Part shown: positions 30,897 through 40,581 of the stretch, one piece after another
Layout: every line of letters begins with the position of its first letter
How positions within the stretch are numbered: the stretch's first letter is position 1
Origin: Palsa-504 sp963756575
GTDB taxonomy: Bacteria > Actinomycetota > Actinomycetes > Streptosporangiales > Streptosporangiaceae
DNA length: 64,000 bases
Assembly (NCBI GenBank): GCA_963756575.1
Contig: CAVWOM010000009.1
Location: 211,618 to 275,617, forward strand
Direction of reading: 5' to 3'
Made by a program: the position numbers and the translations under genes
The notes under the pieces: model-generated
What the model was told of the DNA's origin: nothing
Databases searched by the model: none
The model's input: only the letters and a program-made list of their open reading frames with translations

Positions 30897-31011
30897 AGGC
30901 GAGCGGGAGGCGTGAGCCTCCCGGTAATGCAATTAATTGTGCGACTGCTGTGAGCCGCTGTGTGTGATGATAGAACGGACTTACCGGGAGGCTCATGCCT
31001 CCCGCTCGCCT
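30897..31011. repeat. inverted pair of REP-like hairpins
   Basis: Two 31-bp arms (30,897-30,927 and 30,981-31,011) are reverse complements with one mismatch and are separated by 53 bp. Each arm is itself a hairpin: stem GGGAGGC/GCCTCCC with a 4-base loop, set in the frame GGCGAGCGG...CCGGTAA. It lies between metH and the sulfatase gene and could act as a terminator or RNA-stability element. A third copy with a different but still paired stem is at 55,384. Confidence 0.75.
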
Positions 31012-31061
31012 TGGCCTCGTTTTTTCCATTTTTGTTTCGCAAGACCGATCCGGAGACCACT

Positions 31062-32890
31062 ATGACATCGACGAACCTCTCACTCGCCATCGCCGTCGTC
31101 TTGTGTCACTCGGCCTTCGCCGCCGACGCGCCGCGGCCCAATATTTTGTGGATTACCTGCGAGGACATGAGCCCAAATCTAGGTTGCTATGGCGACCGCT
31201 ACGCCATCACGCCCAATCTCGATCGGTTGGCCGCCGAAGGCGTGCGCTACACGCGGGCCTTCAGCGTGGCGGGCGTGTGCGCACCGAGCCGTTCGTGCCT
31301 GATCACAGGCATGTATCCCTCGACCATCGGCTCACAGCACATGCGTTCGACAACCCGACTGCCGCCCTTCATCCAATGTTTTACCGAGTATCTCCGAGAG
31401 ATCGGTTACTACTGCTCGAACAACAGCAAAGAAGACTACAACTTCCAGACGCCTAAAACGGCCTGGGATGAATCGAGCCCCATGGCCCACTGGCGCAAAC
31501 GAGCGAAAGGTCAGCCGTTTTTCTCGGTCTTCAACCTGGTCGTGACACACGAGAGCCAAATCCGGCTGGCCGACGCGGCCTTCGCCAAGCGCACGGCAAG
31601 CCTCAGCGGCAATGAGCGACACGATCCGGCGCAGCGCGCCGGTGCCGCCATACCATCCCGATACGCCCGTCGTACGTCGCGACTCGGCGCGGTATTACGA
31701 TCTGATTACGGTGATGGATAAACAAGCCGGCGAGCTGCTCGATCAGCTAGAAGCCGACGGTCTGGCCGACGACACCATCGTCTTCTTCTACTCCGACCAC
31801 GGTGTGGGCCTGCCGCGCGGCAAGCGTTGGCTGTACGACACCGGCATGCACGTGCCGCTGGTGATTCGCTTTCCTGACAACTTCCGGCAGCTTGCCTCTG
31901 GCGCGCCGGGAACCACGTGCGAGCGCCTGGTGAGCTTCGTCGATTTCGCTCCGACCGTGCTCAGCCTGGCGGGCGTCCAGTTGCCCGAGCATTTGCAAGG
32001 GACAGCGTTTCTGGGCCCGCGGGCCGGTCCGCCGCGTGAGTACGTCTACGGCATCCGCGATCGAATGGACGAGCGTTACGACCTGACGCGCAGCCGTACG
32101 CGACCGGCGCTGGAAGCACATTCGCAACTATCACCCCGAGCTGCCTTACGCGCAGCCGATCGAATACATGGAAGAGATGCCCACCATGCGCGAGTGGCGG
32201 CGGCTCGCGGCAGAGGGCCGGCTCAACGGCCCGGCGGCTCTTTTCCTCGAGCCGACCAAGCCGATCGAAGAGCTTTACGACATCGAGTCCGATCCCGATG
32301 AAATCCACAATCTCGCATCGAGTGAAGAACATCGGGAAGTGCTCGAGCGGTTGCGGGAGGCCCATCTCAAGTGGCTTCGCGACACGCGAGACCTGGGTTT
32401 CCTGCCCGAAGCCGATATGTGGCAGCGCACCGCATCAGGCACGCCCTATGAAATGGGACGCAGCGCGGCTCTCTATCCGCAAGAGCGCATCCTTGCCGCG
32501 GCGCGGAGGGCGAGCGTTAGCGAGGCAGACGCCACGGAGCTTTTGGTTGACGGCGATGCGGCCGTCCGCTGGTGGGCGTTAGTGCGATTATCGCCGGTCG
32601 CGAGGCCGCTAAAGGAAGCAGGCCCGCCGATCGAACAGGCCGCCACGGATTCCTCGGCCAACGTTCGCCTGGCCGCCGCGGAGCTACTTTGCCGCGCAGA
32701 CAGATGCGACGCGGGCCTCAGCGTTCTCGCAACCGGGCTATCCTCCAAGGATCAATATATTCGCCTCGACGCCGCCAATCGGCTCGACCGGGTCGGCTCC
32801 CGATCGCGCCCGCTCGAAGAACTGATGCGGCAAGCGCTAAAAGATCCGAACGAAGATGTACGGAAGGTGATGCGCCATGCTCTGCGCTAA
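31062..32890 (+). CDS. secreted sulfatase with C-terminal HEAT-like repeats, frameshifted
   Basis: About 610 residues. A signal peptide (LSLAIAVVLCHSAFAAD) is followed by the sulfatase fold: first metal ligands in WITCEDMSPNLG, the formylglycine site VCAPSRSCLITG (Cys73), and the later FFYSDHGVGLPRGKRW with metal and substrate ligands. After the sulfatase end (ELYDIESDPDEIHNL) come about 150 residues of HEAT-like helices (AAVRWWALVRL; ANVRLAAAELLC; DVRKVMRHAL). Planctomycetes use such enzymes to strip sulfate from polysaccharides. Frame breaks near 31,605 and 32,098 look like sequence errors. ATG 31062 begins the signal peptide. Confidence 0.87.
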
Positions 32891-32933
32891 ACCGTCTTCG
32901 TCCAATCCGAAATCCAAAATCCAAAATCGCAGA

Positions 32934-34177
32934 TCACTTCCCGCCTACGGAAACCAAGTGCGAGTAGGTCCGCAGATACATGCGGCCGTCGGCCACGGCG
33001 GGCGTGCTGCGGCTCTCTTCGCCCAGCGGATTGCGGCCGAGCAGCTCGAACTTTTCGGCGGCGGCGACCACGGCCACCTCGCCATCTTCGCGCGATGCAA
33101 TACAAGCCGGCCGCCCGCGCACACGGGCGAACCGTGATAGTTGCCGCCGACGCGCTTCTGCCAAACAGTTTGGCCCGTCGCGGCCCGCAGGCAGGTGACA
33201 ATGCCGTTGTCGCTCCAGAAAAACAGCAGACCATCCAGGGCCACCGGCGTGGGGACGTAGGGTGCCGCGGTTTCGAGCTTGTAGGCGATTTCGGGCGATG
33301 CGCCTTTGTCGGCCGGCGGCCGCACGGCGACGACATAGTTGCCGCCTCCGCCCGAGCCGCAGGAGCCGAAGATCAACCCAGCGGCGATGACCGGCGAGCT
33401 GACGCTGCGCTTGCTGAAGACGTTGATTTCCCAATTCACGCGGCCGCTGGCCGGATCGATGCTGGTGATGCCGTGCGACTCGCTGTTGAAGATCAATTCC
33501 GCCTCGCCGCCTGCCGGCTGATAGACGCAGGGCGTGGAATAAGCCACCGTCGCCGTGCGGCGATCGAGCTTCCATGCGAGCTCGCCCGTGCGGCGATCGA
33601 CCGCCACCAGCGAGCTCGTGCCTTGATGGTTCTCGTCGCCCTGGTCGTTGCCCAGAACGACCAGGTCGCCATAAACCACCGGCGAAACGCCGCAGCTATG
33701 CTGGCTCACATACGGCCCGAGGTCCTTTTTGCCACACCTCCTCGGCCGTCGTGGTCGAGGGCCAGAAGCGTATATTCATCGGGCGTCGACCAGCAGCAAT
33801 AAACCCGCTCTGCGTCGACGCACGGCGTGCTCGAGGCGAAGCTGTTGAACTTGTGCTTGGCGTGCAGCGATGAGGTATATTTGCGCTGCCACACGATCTG
33901 GCCATCGGCGGCCCGCAGGCAGAGCACCAGCCGCGTGCAGGTATCTTCAAAGGCGCTGGTCAGAAAAATCTTGTCGCCCCACAACACCGGCGACGAATGA
34001 CCGATGCCTGGCAGCTCGATGCGCCAATTGATGTCTTTCTCCGACCATTCCGCCGGCACGTCGGCATCGCTCACTCCCGTGCCGTTTGGTCCATGGAAGC
34101 GTGTCCATTCCTGGGCGGATGCCGCGCGTAACTGCGGCAAAGGCAAACGCGGCGACGAGGATCGGAAGGCGAGGCAT
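32934..34177 (-). CDS. exported PQQ-like beta-propeller protein, frameshifted
   Basis: About 410 residues. A signal peptide (MPRLPILVAAFAFAAVT) begins at ATG 34177, preceded by AAGGAT. The mature part opens with EWTRFHGPNGTGVSDAD and INWRIELPGIGHSSPVLW, then repeats of the W-docking type (DGQIVWQRKY, TGELAWKLDRR, SGRVNWEINVF, TGQTVWQKRVG). This family folds as an eight-bladed propeller; planctomycete members are widespread and of unknown role. Frame breaks near 34,110, 33,735 and 33,110 look like errors. It ends 44 bp from the convergent sulfatase gene. Confidence 0.82.
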
Positions 34178-34424
34178 GACGGATATCCTTAACAGGCTGG
34201 AAACATAGCGGGACACACCAAGATACCATACCTCGCCGCCGGTTCCAGCCGTCCGCGCTGTGCGGTGTGCCATGTACCGGAACACTGGTTCGTGCAACCA
34301 TTACGCGGCTTGCGCATATCGCGTTGCTGGCACATATTTCCTTCATGCCGACACGCTGTCCGTCCTTTAAACAAACAACGTAGCCGGCAAGAAGAGTCCC
34401 CTCCGCCGATAGGTGAGCGTTGTT

Positions 34425-34505
34425 TTCCATCCGTGCCCATCCGTGTTCTCCGTGGTTCCGAATGAAATTCGTTAGACCACGGATGGCACGGATGGGCACG
34501 GATAA
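34425..34505. repeat. imperfect CACGGATGG repeat in inverted arrangement
   Basis: CCATCCGTGCCCATCCGTG at about 34,428-34,446 faces CACGGATGGCACGGATGGGC starting near 34,478. The unit CACGGATGG(G) is repeated twice in each arm. Similar strings are often seen between planctomycete genes; function unknown. Confidence 0.55.
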
Positions 34506-34741
34506 AGAACAGTCGTACGTGCTGAGCGTCTGGGCGAATCCAGCAATGGCGAAACGATCATCTCCGTCTGGCCCGGAGATGGTGAAGTGCGGGTCGAGAA
34601 GGACGGCGTGGATGGGTGAATGACCGTGGCAACGGTGACAGCGCCAAACGGGGAAAGGGCCGCTTTAGCTGCTTTAATAAGAGTGCCACGCAAGTAAATT
34701 GACGATTGTAAAGGAACCGTGGATGGCCGGAGCAAGCCGGA

Positions 34742-35248
34742 CCCGATCGTTCGAACTTCGAGTCCTCTTCGTCTCGACCCACAAGCTATTGCCTACGAAA
34801 TCGTGCCGCCGTCAACGACTATCTGCGGCGGCGCGAAGCCGAAGCTGAATCGCTTCGCCGCACGATTGAAGCAGGCCAGCCATCGCGGTCAGGACTACGT
34901 GCTCGGTTGCTTGCGCCAGAGGGCGAAGTCGAACGGGGACGGATCCACTCATTCGTGAGTCCGGTCGACGATGAAGAGCGCCGGCAGTTTGAGACGATGG
35001 TGCGTAATCACCCCGATTCAGGAGTACAAGCGATGCAGATGGGCTTATTAGACCACGTGAAGCTGGAAGCGCAACGAGAGCTGCTTTGCGAGCAACTCGA
35101 AACGCGCTTTGGTCCGTTGCCGCCCGCGGCCCTCGCGCGGCTCGATGACTGGCCGCGTGAGCGGTTGACGGAATTGGCTCGCGCGATTCTGTCGGCAGCC
35201 TCCCTGGAAGAACTCGGGCTCGGATCGTCGGCAACCTCCGACTCTTGA
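34742..35248 (+). pseudogene. remnant of a DUF4351 / Rpn-type protein
   Basis: The frame is open from before 34,742 to the stop at 35,246-35,248. The helical, charged N-part (DYLRRREAEAESLRRTIEAG) is followed by LLCEQLETRFGPLPPAALARL and LTELARAILSAASLEELGL, which match the C-terminal DUF4351 pattern found behind PD-(D/E)XK (Rpn/PDDEXK_2) domains. No nuclease domain or convincing start codon is present upstream, so this is probably the tail of a broken gene. DUF4351 assignment is from memory of the pattern. Confidence 0.5.
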
Positions 35249-35320
35249 GAAGTCGCAAGCGCGGTATGAGTCGGCGATAGCAGCAAAAAGAGGCGGCGAT
35301 GAATCGCCGCACTCCAAAGC

Positions 35321-37152
35321 TTATCGCGGAATTTCGTACTCTTCCAGCTTGCGATAGAGCGTGGCGCGGCCGATGCCCAGCAGGCGGGCGGCTTCGGGCA
35401 CGCTGCCGCCGGACCGCGAAAGCGCTTCCAAAATCAGCTTGCGCTCCCAATGGTCCATGCGCAACGAATCGAGAGCGCCCTGCGTGGCGTCGCGCAGGCC
35501 GAGGTCGGCCGCCTCGATGCGTTCGCCGGCCGCCAGCACGACGGCGCTGTCCATGACGTTGCGCAACTGGCGCACGTTGCCCGGCCAAGGGGCGGTGAGC
35601 AGCTTGTTGCGAGCTTCCTGCGAAAGCTCCAAGCCCGGCCGCCCGTGCTGCTTGCGAAAGTGATCGAGGAAGTAGTCGATGAGCAGCGCGATGTCGCCGT
35701 TGCGATCGCGCAACGGCGGCACCACCAGCTCGAAGACGCTCAGCCGATAATACAGGTCCTCGCGGAACTTTTTCTCGGACACATAAGCCAACAGGTCTCG
35801 GTTGCTAGCGGCCATTACCCGCACATCGACCTGGATTTCGCTGGTCGCCCCGACGGGTAAAAACGGATGCCCTTCCAGAATGCGCAAGAGCTTCGATTGG
35901 CCGTGCAACGTCAGCTCGCCAATTTCATCGAGAAACAACGTGCCCAGGTCGGCCTGCTGAAACAGGCCCGCGTGGTCGCGCTCGGCGCCGGTGAACGATC
36001 CGGCCTTGTGGCCAAAGAGCTGGCTTTCCATCAAGTCGGCCGGGATGGCGGCACAGTTGACCGAGAGCATCGGCCGATCGGCACGCGGGCTGGCGCGGTG
36101 CAACGCTCGCGCGACCAACTCTTTTCCGGTTCCGCTTTCGCCGCGGATCAGCACGCAGCCCGTGGCCCGGCTCATGCGGCTCATCTTGTCCTTTAGATCG
36201 CGGACCGGCGGACTTTCGCCGATCATTTCGTCGTAGGCGGCCGTCTTGGCCTGCAGCCGATCGAAATCGCGTTGCAGCGTTTCTTCCTTGCGTGCGCGAA
36301 CCAAGGCGACGGTGGTAATGTTCGCCACCGAAATGGCGAAATCGAAGTGCGATTGGCGAAAGCGACCCTGATCGAGATAGATATGAACGGCGCCGCAGCG
36401 CCGCGGCGCGACATGAGCGGCACGCAGATCGCATCGGCGTAATGTTGCAAGTCGTCATCCGCCGCCGCGGCGTGCTGGTTGGCGATCCAGACGGCGTGGC
36501 CTTCATCGCACACCAGTCGCGTAAGCGATTCGCTGAGCGTGACTGGCGCCGAAGATTGTTCCGGGATCACCAGCTTCGGCTTGAGCTTGCCGTCGTCGCT
36601 GATCCACAGAAAGCCGGCCACCGATGCCTCGGTGCGTTCGCGCAACAGATCGAGCGACACCCGCATCAGCTCGTTCGGATCGCTGCACCCCAGCAAGCGG
36701 ATGCATAGCTGATAGAGCAGCAACAGTTCTTTGGATTGCTCTGAGTCGTGAATGGCCGAGACGGAAAACGCCTCGCCGTCGGCAACGCCGACACGGGTAT
36801 CTTTAATGAGCGTCTGCGTGACGCTGAAATCGGCCATCGGTCCGACCGTGGGCGGCTGTTCGCTCTGGTGAAAGAGAAACTCGGTCGCTCCCACACGCAC
36901 GCGGTGGCCGTCGTCAAGTGCGGCCTCATCGACCTTCTGGCCATTGACAAAAGTGCCATTGCGGCTTTGCGCATCGCGCACCCACCAGGCGCCGTTTTCG
37001 AACGAGATGACGGCGTGAACGCGCGAGCAAAGGGCGTCGCTGAGCATGAGCGTACATTCGGCGCCGCGTCCGATGCGCGTTTTCTTGGTGTGGTCGAGCA
37101 GAACGCTGCTGCCCGCGCGTTGACCCGCCGTAATAGTGAGATAGGCGAACAA
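35321..37152 (-). CDS. FHA-GAF-sigma54 activator with Fis-type HTH, one frameshift
   Basis: About 610 residues. Residues 1-95 form an FHA domain (RIGRGAECTLMLSD, CSRVHAVI, RNGTFVNGQ) that binds phosphothreonine. A GAF-like domain follows (about 145-290). The AAA+ domain has Walker A GESGTGKE, the sigma54 contact loop as GSFTGA (usually GAFTGA) and Walker B TLFLDEIGEL. The C-terminus has a Fis-type HTH (VPEAARLLGIGRATLYRKL). It should activate sigma54 promoters after a kinase signal. The frame breaks near 36,380, between GAF and AAA+. The start is taken as TTG 37152 because the FHA domain begins at once and no ATG lies upstream; a TATAAT box on this strand at 37,201-37,206 may be part of its promoter. 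Confidence 0.85.
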
Positions 37153-37271
37153 GGGCCCGAAGTTGAAAGAAGGGGTAGCTGACTCTGCGCCGATCGTTCA
37201 ATTATAACCGCACGGCCATCAGGATGGTATCGGCGCCTTGACATCGCTCGTAAACACGTTGGAATGGGTCC

Positions 37272-38470
37272 ATGCCTGACAAGATAATTGTGGTCGGAAT
37301 CGGCGATAACGGCATCGATAGCCTTTCGCGTGAGGCGCTAAGGGCGGTGTCGGACGCGGAAGTCTTGTTCGGCGGCGAACGGCACCTGTCGTTCTTTGCC
37401 GATCATCCGGCCGAAAAGATGGCCATTCGCGACAACTTAAAGGAGGTCGCCGCGCGGTTACAGACGGAGACACGTCGTACCGTGGTATTGGCATCGGGAG
37501 ATCCGCTCTTTTACGGCATCGCGGGTTACCTGGCGACGAAAATCGGCCGTGATCGATTGGAGGTCCTGCCGAATATCTCGTCGATGCAGCTCGCCTTCGC
37601 CCGGCTGAAGGAATCGTGGCACGATGCCGCGCTGGTGAGCTGCCACGCCAAACCGATCGACAACGCGCTGGACATCATCCGCGACGCCAAGAAGGTGGGC
37701 ATCTTCACCGACAACGAGAACACGCCCGCCCGCCTCGCGCGAGAGTTGCTGAAGGCCGGCATCGGCGGGTTTCGCGCCAGCGTGTGCGAGAACCTGGGCG
37801 GCGCCGACGAGCGCGTCACCTCTTGCGGCCTGCAGGAGCTGGCCGAGCGGGAGTTCGCGCCACTCAATGTACTGGTGCTGACCAAACAGGCGGACGCCGC
37901 GCCGCTGGAGCGGCGGGAATGGACGTTTGGCATTCCGGAAGAAGCTTTTTATCAACGGCAGCCGCTCAAGGGATTGATCACTAAGACGGAAGTGCGCGTG
38001 CTGAGCCTCTCGCGCCTGCGGTTGCGGCCGGGCAACGTGGTTTGGGACATTGGGGCGGGCTCTGGCTCGGTATCCATCGAAGCGGCGCTTTTGGGAGCGA
38101 CAGTGTGGGCCGTCGAAAAAAACAAGGAAGATTGCGACATCATCCGCCGCAACATCGAAAAATTCGGCACGCCGCCGATCACCGTGGTCCACGGCATCGC
38201 TCCGGCGGCCCTGGCCGACCTGCCCGATCCCCACGCCGTGTTCATCGGCGGCAGCGGCGGCGAGCTGGGCGAAATCATTCGGCATCTGCGCGGGAGCGTC
38301 TTTTGGCTGGTGGCCGATTGGTGGCGAACGTCGCGACGCTCGAAAACCTCGGGCAAGTTCCCGCCAGCGACGTCACGTTGGTGCAAATCAGCCGCACGCG
38401 GCCGATTCTCGACTTGCACCGCTTCGAGGCACTCAATCCAGTGTTTATTGCCTGCTGGGAGAAGGACTAG
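37272..38470 (+). CDS. cbiET: precorrin-6Y C5,15-methyltransferase (CbiE-CbiT fusion), one frameshift
   Basis: About 399 residues. The N-terminal CbiE part (IIVVGIGDNGIDSLS; VLASGDPLFYGIAGYL) is a tetrapyrrole methylase that methylates C5. The C-terminal CbiT part (VVWDIGAGSGSVSIEAALL; VFIGGSGGELGEII) methylates C15 with decarboxylation. Both use S-adenosylmethionine and act in the corrin-ring stage of cobalamin synthesis. The frame breaks near 38,305 and continues as RLVANVATLENLGQVPASDV to a stop at 38,468. CbiG lies 0.9 kb downstream on the same strand, with two unknown genes between. Confidence 0.9.
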
Positions 38471-38557
38471 GTTTTCAGTTCCGTTATCAACCGCATGCCT
38501 CGATGCTGCACGCGCAACGTTGTTTTTGGGCATCGAAACCATTAGAATCGAGGTATT

Positions 38558-38881
38558 ATGACTGCCAAAAAACGCCCAATAGCGAAAAACGGGTCGCCGC
38601 GCGTGACGAAGCAGGCAGCGAGTAGCCGCTGGCTTGGTCGCCTGGGCATGTATCACACCAAGCGGGCCCTTACGTTTCAAAACGCGGAGGAACTGAAAAG
38701 AGCGATCGAGGCGTTGTGGAATCCCAACGATGAACTTTATCGAATGCCACGTTCGCCCGCGGGTGCCTTGACGATGATCGTTCCGCAAGAAGCAGTATCG
38801 CTGTTTCGCATTCGAGGCTTTGACTTTGTCGAGTACCCGGTCGTGCCGGCGAGGCGCGGTGATCATAAGGCGAGCAGCTAG
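38558..38881 (+). CDS. hypothetical protein
   Basis: 107 residues, start ATG 38558 preceded by GAGG. The first 30 residues are basic (KKRPIAKNG), followed by a compact-looking segment (ALTFQNAEELKRAIEALWNP; AGALTMIVPQEAVSLFRIRG). There is no signal peptide, membrane helix or motif I recognise. It lies between cbiET and cbiG on the same strand, but without a cofactor-binding motif its role in cobalamin synthesis is not supported. Confidence 0.55.
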   Translation: MTAKKRPIAKNGSPRVTKQAASSRWLGRLGMYHTKRALTFQNAEELKRAIEALWNPNDELYRMPRSPAGALTMIVPQEAVSLFRIRGFDFVEYPVVPARRGDHKASS

Positions 38882-38915
38882 CCGGAACGGCAAGTCTAGA
38901 AAATGGAGTCCGGCC

Positions 38916-39311
38916 GTGCCAGCGAACAATCCCGCCAAGCACGAACCTCGCACGCGAGTCGTTTTCAATTTACCCCTTAATGATTCCGGCGAGGAGAGCG
39001 CATTTTACGAGATCATCGCGCACATAGAAGGACTGAAGGACCGAAACGTCGGTGTGACTGGCTTTACCCACAGCGAGCCAATGCCCGCCGTGTTCACCGG
39101 TTTCTGGTGGAGCGATGAAGAGCGTGCTTGGGTGGAAGATGCGATCGTCATCGTGATGATTGACTTTGCGCGGCCGTCGGTTGGGGCGAAGTGGTCAATC
39201 AGCGGCGAAATGTCGAAATTGAAACGCTTCATATCAGCCGCCTATCGGCGCAACGGCAGCCAGCAGGAAGAAGTCTGGATCGTGGCTCACCGAGTTTCGC
39301 GGCAGACCTAA
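38916..39311 (+). CDS. hypothetical protein
   Basis: 131 residues from GTG 38916, chosen because GGAG sits eight bases before it. The protein looks soluble and alpha/beta (RTRVVFNLPLNDSGEESAFY; WVEDAIVIVMIDFARP; EVWIVAHRVSRQT). No family is recognised. It ends 13 bp before cbiG and is probably co-transcribed with it. Confidence 0.6.
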   Translation: MPANNPAKHEPRTRVVFNLPLNDSGEESAFYEIIAHIEGLKDRNVGVTGFTHSEPMPAVFTGFWWSDEERAWVEDAIVIVMIDFARPSVGAKWSISGEMSKLKRFISAAYRRNGSQQEEVWIVAHRVSRQT

Positions 39312-39324
39312 GTGGGAAAGTACC

Positions 39325-40354
39325 ATGAAAACCGCCATTATCGCCATCACCAAACACGGGGCTGCCCTGGCACGCAAGCTGGAGGGCGACCGTTATATTT
39401 CGGCCAAGTTCCGCAATGACGAGCCGGCCAACTACTTCGAAAAGCCGATCAAGGAGCTGACGGCCGAAATCTGGTCGCAGTATGAAGCGCTGGTTTACGT
39501 CGTATCGCTGGGGGCGGTGGTCCGCACGATCGCGCCCTTTCTCAAAGACAAGCACGTCGATCCGGCCGTGATCGTGGTTGACGACAAGGCCAATTTCGCC
39601 ATCAGCGTGCTCTCCGGGCACGTGGGCGGCGCCAATGAATTGACCGAGCGGATCGCGGTGCAGCTCGGCGCTCAGGCGGTCGTTACCACCGCCAGTGACG
39701 TGGGCAAGACGATTCCGGTCGATATCCTGGGGCGCGAATTGGGTTGGACGACGGACCTGGAGCAGAACATCACCAAGGTCAGTGCAGCGGTCGTGAACGA
39801 AGAACCGATCGCCTTTGTGCAACTGACGGGCGAAAAGAACTGGTGGCGCCGCGACACGCCTTTGCCAAAGAATATCCATATCGTATCTCTCGACGAAGCG
39901 CGTAACTACAAGACGGCACTGATTGTCACCGATCGGCTCGTCGAGCCGGAGTTTCATTCGAAGACGGTGGTCTATCGGCCCAAATCGCTGGTGCTGGGCA
40001 TGGGTTGCGATCGTGGAGTCACCCTGGAGCAGGTTGAAGAGTTCGTCTTTTCGACCCTTGAGCGGCATGGTCTCTCGTTTAAATCGGTGCGAAACCTGGC
40101 CACGGTCGAACTTGAAGCAAGAGGAGCCCGCGCTGTTGGAGTTTTGCTCCAAACACAAGCTCGAAATGGTTTGCTATCCCAGCGAACAACTCAAGAAAGT
40201 CGCCGCGCCGAACCCGTCGGCGACGGTTGAAAAATACGTCGGCACGCCCGGAGTCTGCGAACCGGCCGCCTTGCTTAGCTCCGAAGGAGAGCTAGTCGTG
40301 CCCAAGCAGAAGGCCCCCATGCTGACACTTGCGGTGGCGAGGATTCGATTTTGA
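39325..40354 (+). CDS. cbiG: cobalt-precorrin-5A hydrolase, one frameshift
   Basis: About 343 residues. CbiG opens the delta-lactone of cobalt-precorrin 5A and releases acetaldehyde in anaerobic-type cobalamin synthesis. Visible features: LVYVVSLGAVVRTIAPFL and NFAISVLSGHVGGANELTER of the N-terminal domain, a middle domain, and the C-terminal CobE/CbiG domain (LVLGMGCDRGVTLEQVEEF; GTPGVCEPAALLSSEGELV). The frame breaks near 40,115 and resumes as LKQEEPALLEFCSKHKLEM. ATG 39325 is preceded by GGGAAAG. Together with cbiET it supplies corrin for enzymes such as MetH. Confidence 0.9.
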
Positions 40355-40371
40355 GCGTGCTTTCCGGAAAT

Positions 40372-40496
40372 CGTCCTCACTTTTGCGGCGCGACGCCCAG
40401 CTTGGCCAAGAGGCGGAATCACTTGCCCGGCAGCTCGCCGACGCCCCCGAGGATAAGCAGAAAGCCGAGATCAAGGAAAAGCTGCCCCGGCATTTC
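40372..40496 (+). pseudogene. fragment of a charged coiled-coil protein
   Basis: A short open stretch reads DAQLGQEAESLARQLADA and EDKQKAEIKEKL, a heptad-like helical pattern that resembles a coiled-coil region common in planctomycete hypothetical proteins. It has no start and runs into a palindromic repeat, so it is likely a leftover of a gene interrupted or eroded there. The rest of 40,355-40,581 shows nothing else. Confidence 0.35.
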
Positions 40497-40534
40497 GCGA
40501 CCGGGGCATCGCTTACGCTCTGACCCAGCCACCG
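40483..40534. repeat. hairpin plus CTCTGACCCAGCCACCG motif
   Basis: TGCCCCGG (40,483) pairs with CCGGGGCA (40,501) around a 10-base loop, followed by ATCGCTTACG and GCTCTGACCCAGCCACCG (40,517-40,534). The same two modules occur at 55,497-55,587 (reverse orientation), and the motif alone at 56,024-56,041. Confidence 0.6.
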
Positions 40535-40581
40535 ATTTTTTGCAACGGCAATGCGAAGTTGTGCTTCGGGTTTGTGTGCGC

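Larger units (their letters stand above)
34178..35320. other. gene-poor interval with repeats and gene remnants
   Basis: Apart from a repeat (34,425-34,505) and a DUF4351-like remnant (34,742-35,248), this stretch holds one short open piece at 34,513-34,621 that reads like a protein C-terminus (GETIISVWPGDGEVRVEKDG, then stop) without a start. The rest shows no gene or RNA that I can support. Confidence 0.5.

Noticed and set aside
34755..34790. GTTCGAAC string resembling a tRNA T-loop
   Set aside because: No matching acceptor stem, anticodon arm or CCA could be folded around it.
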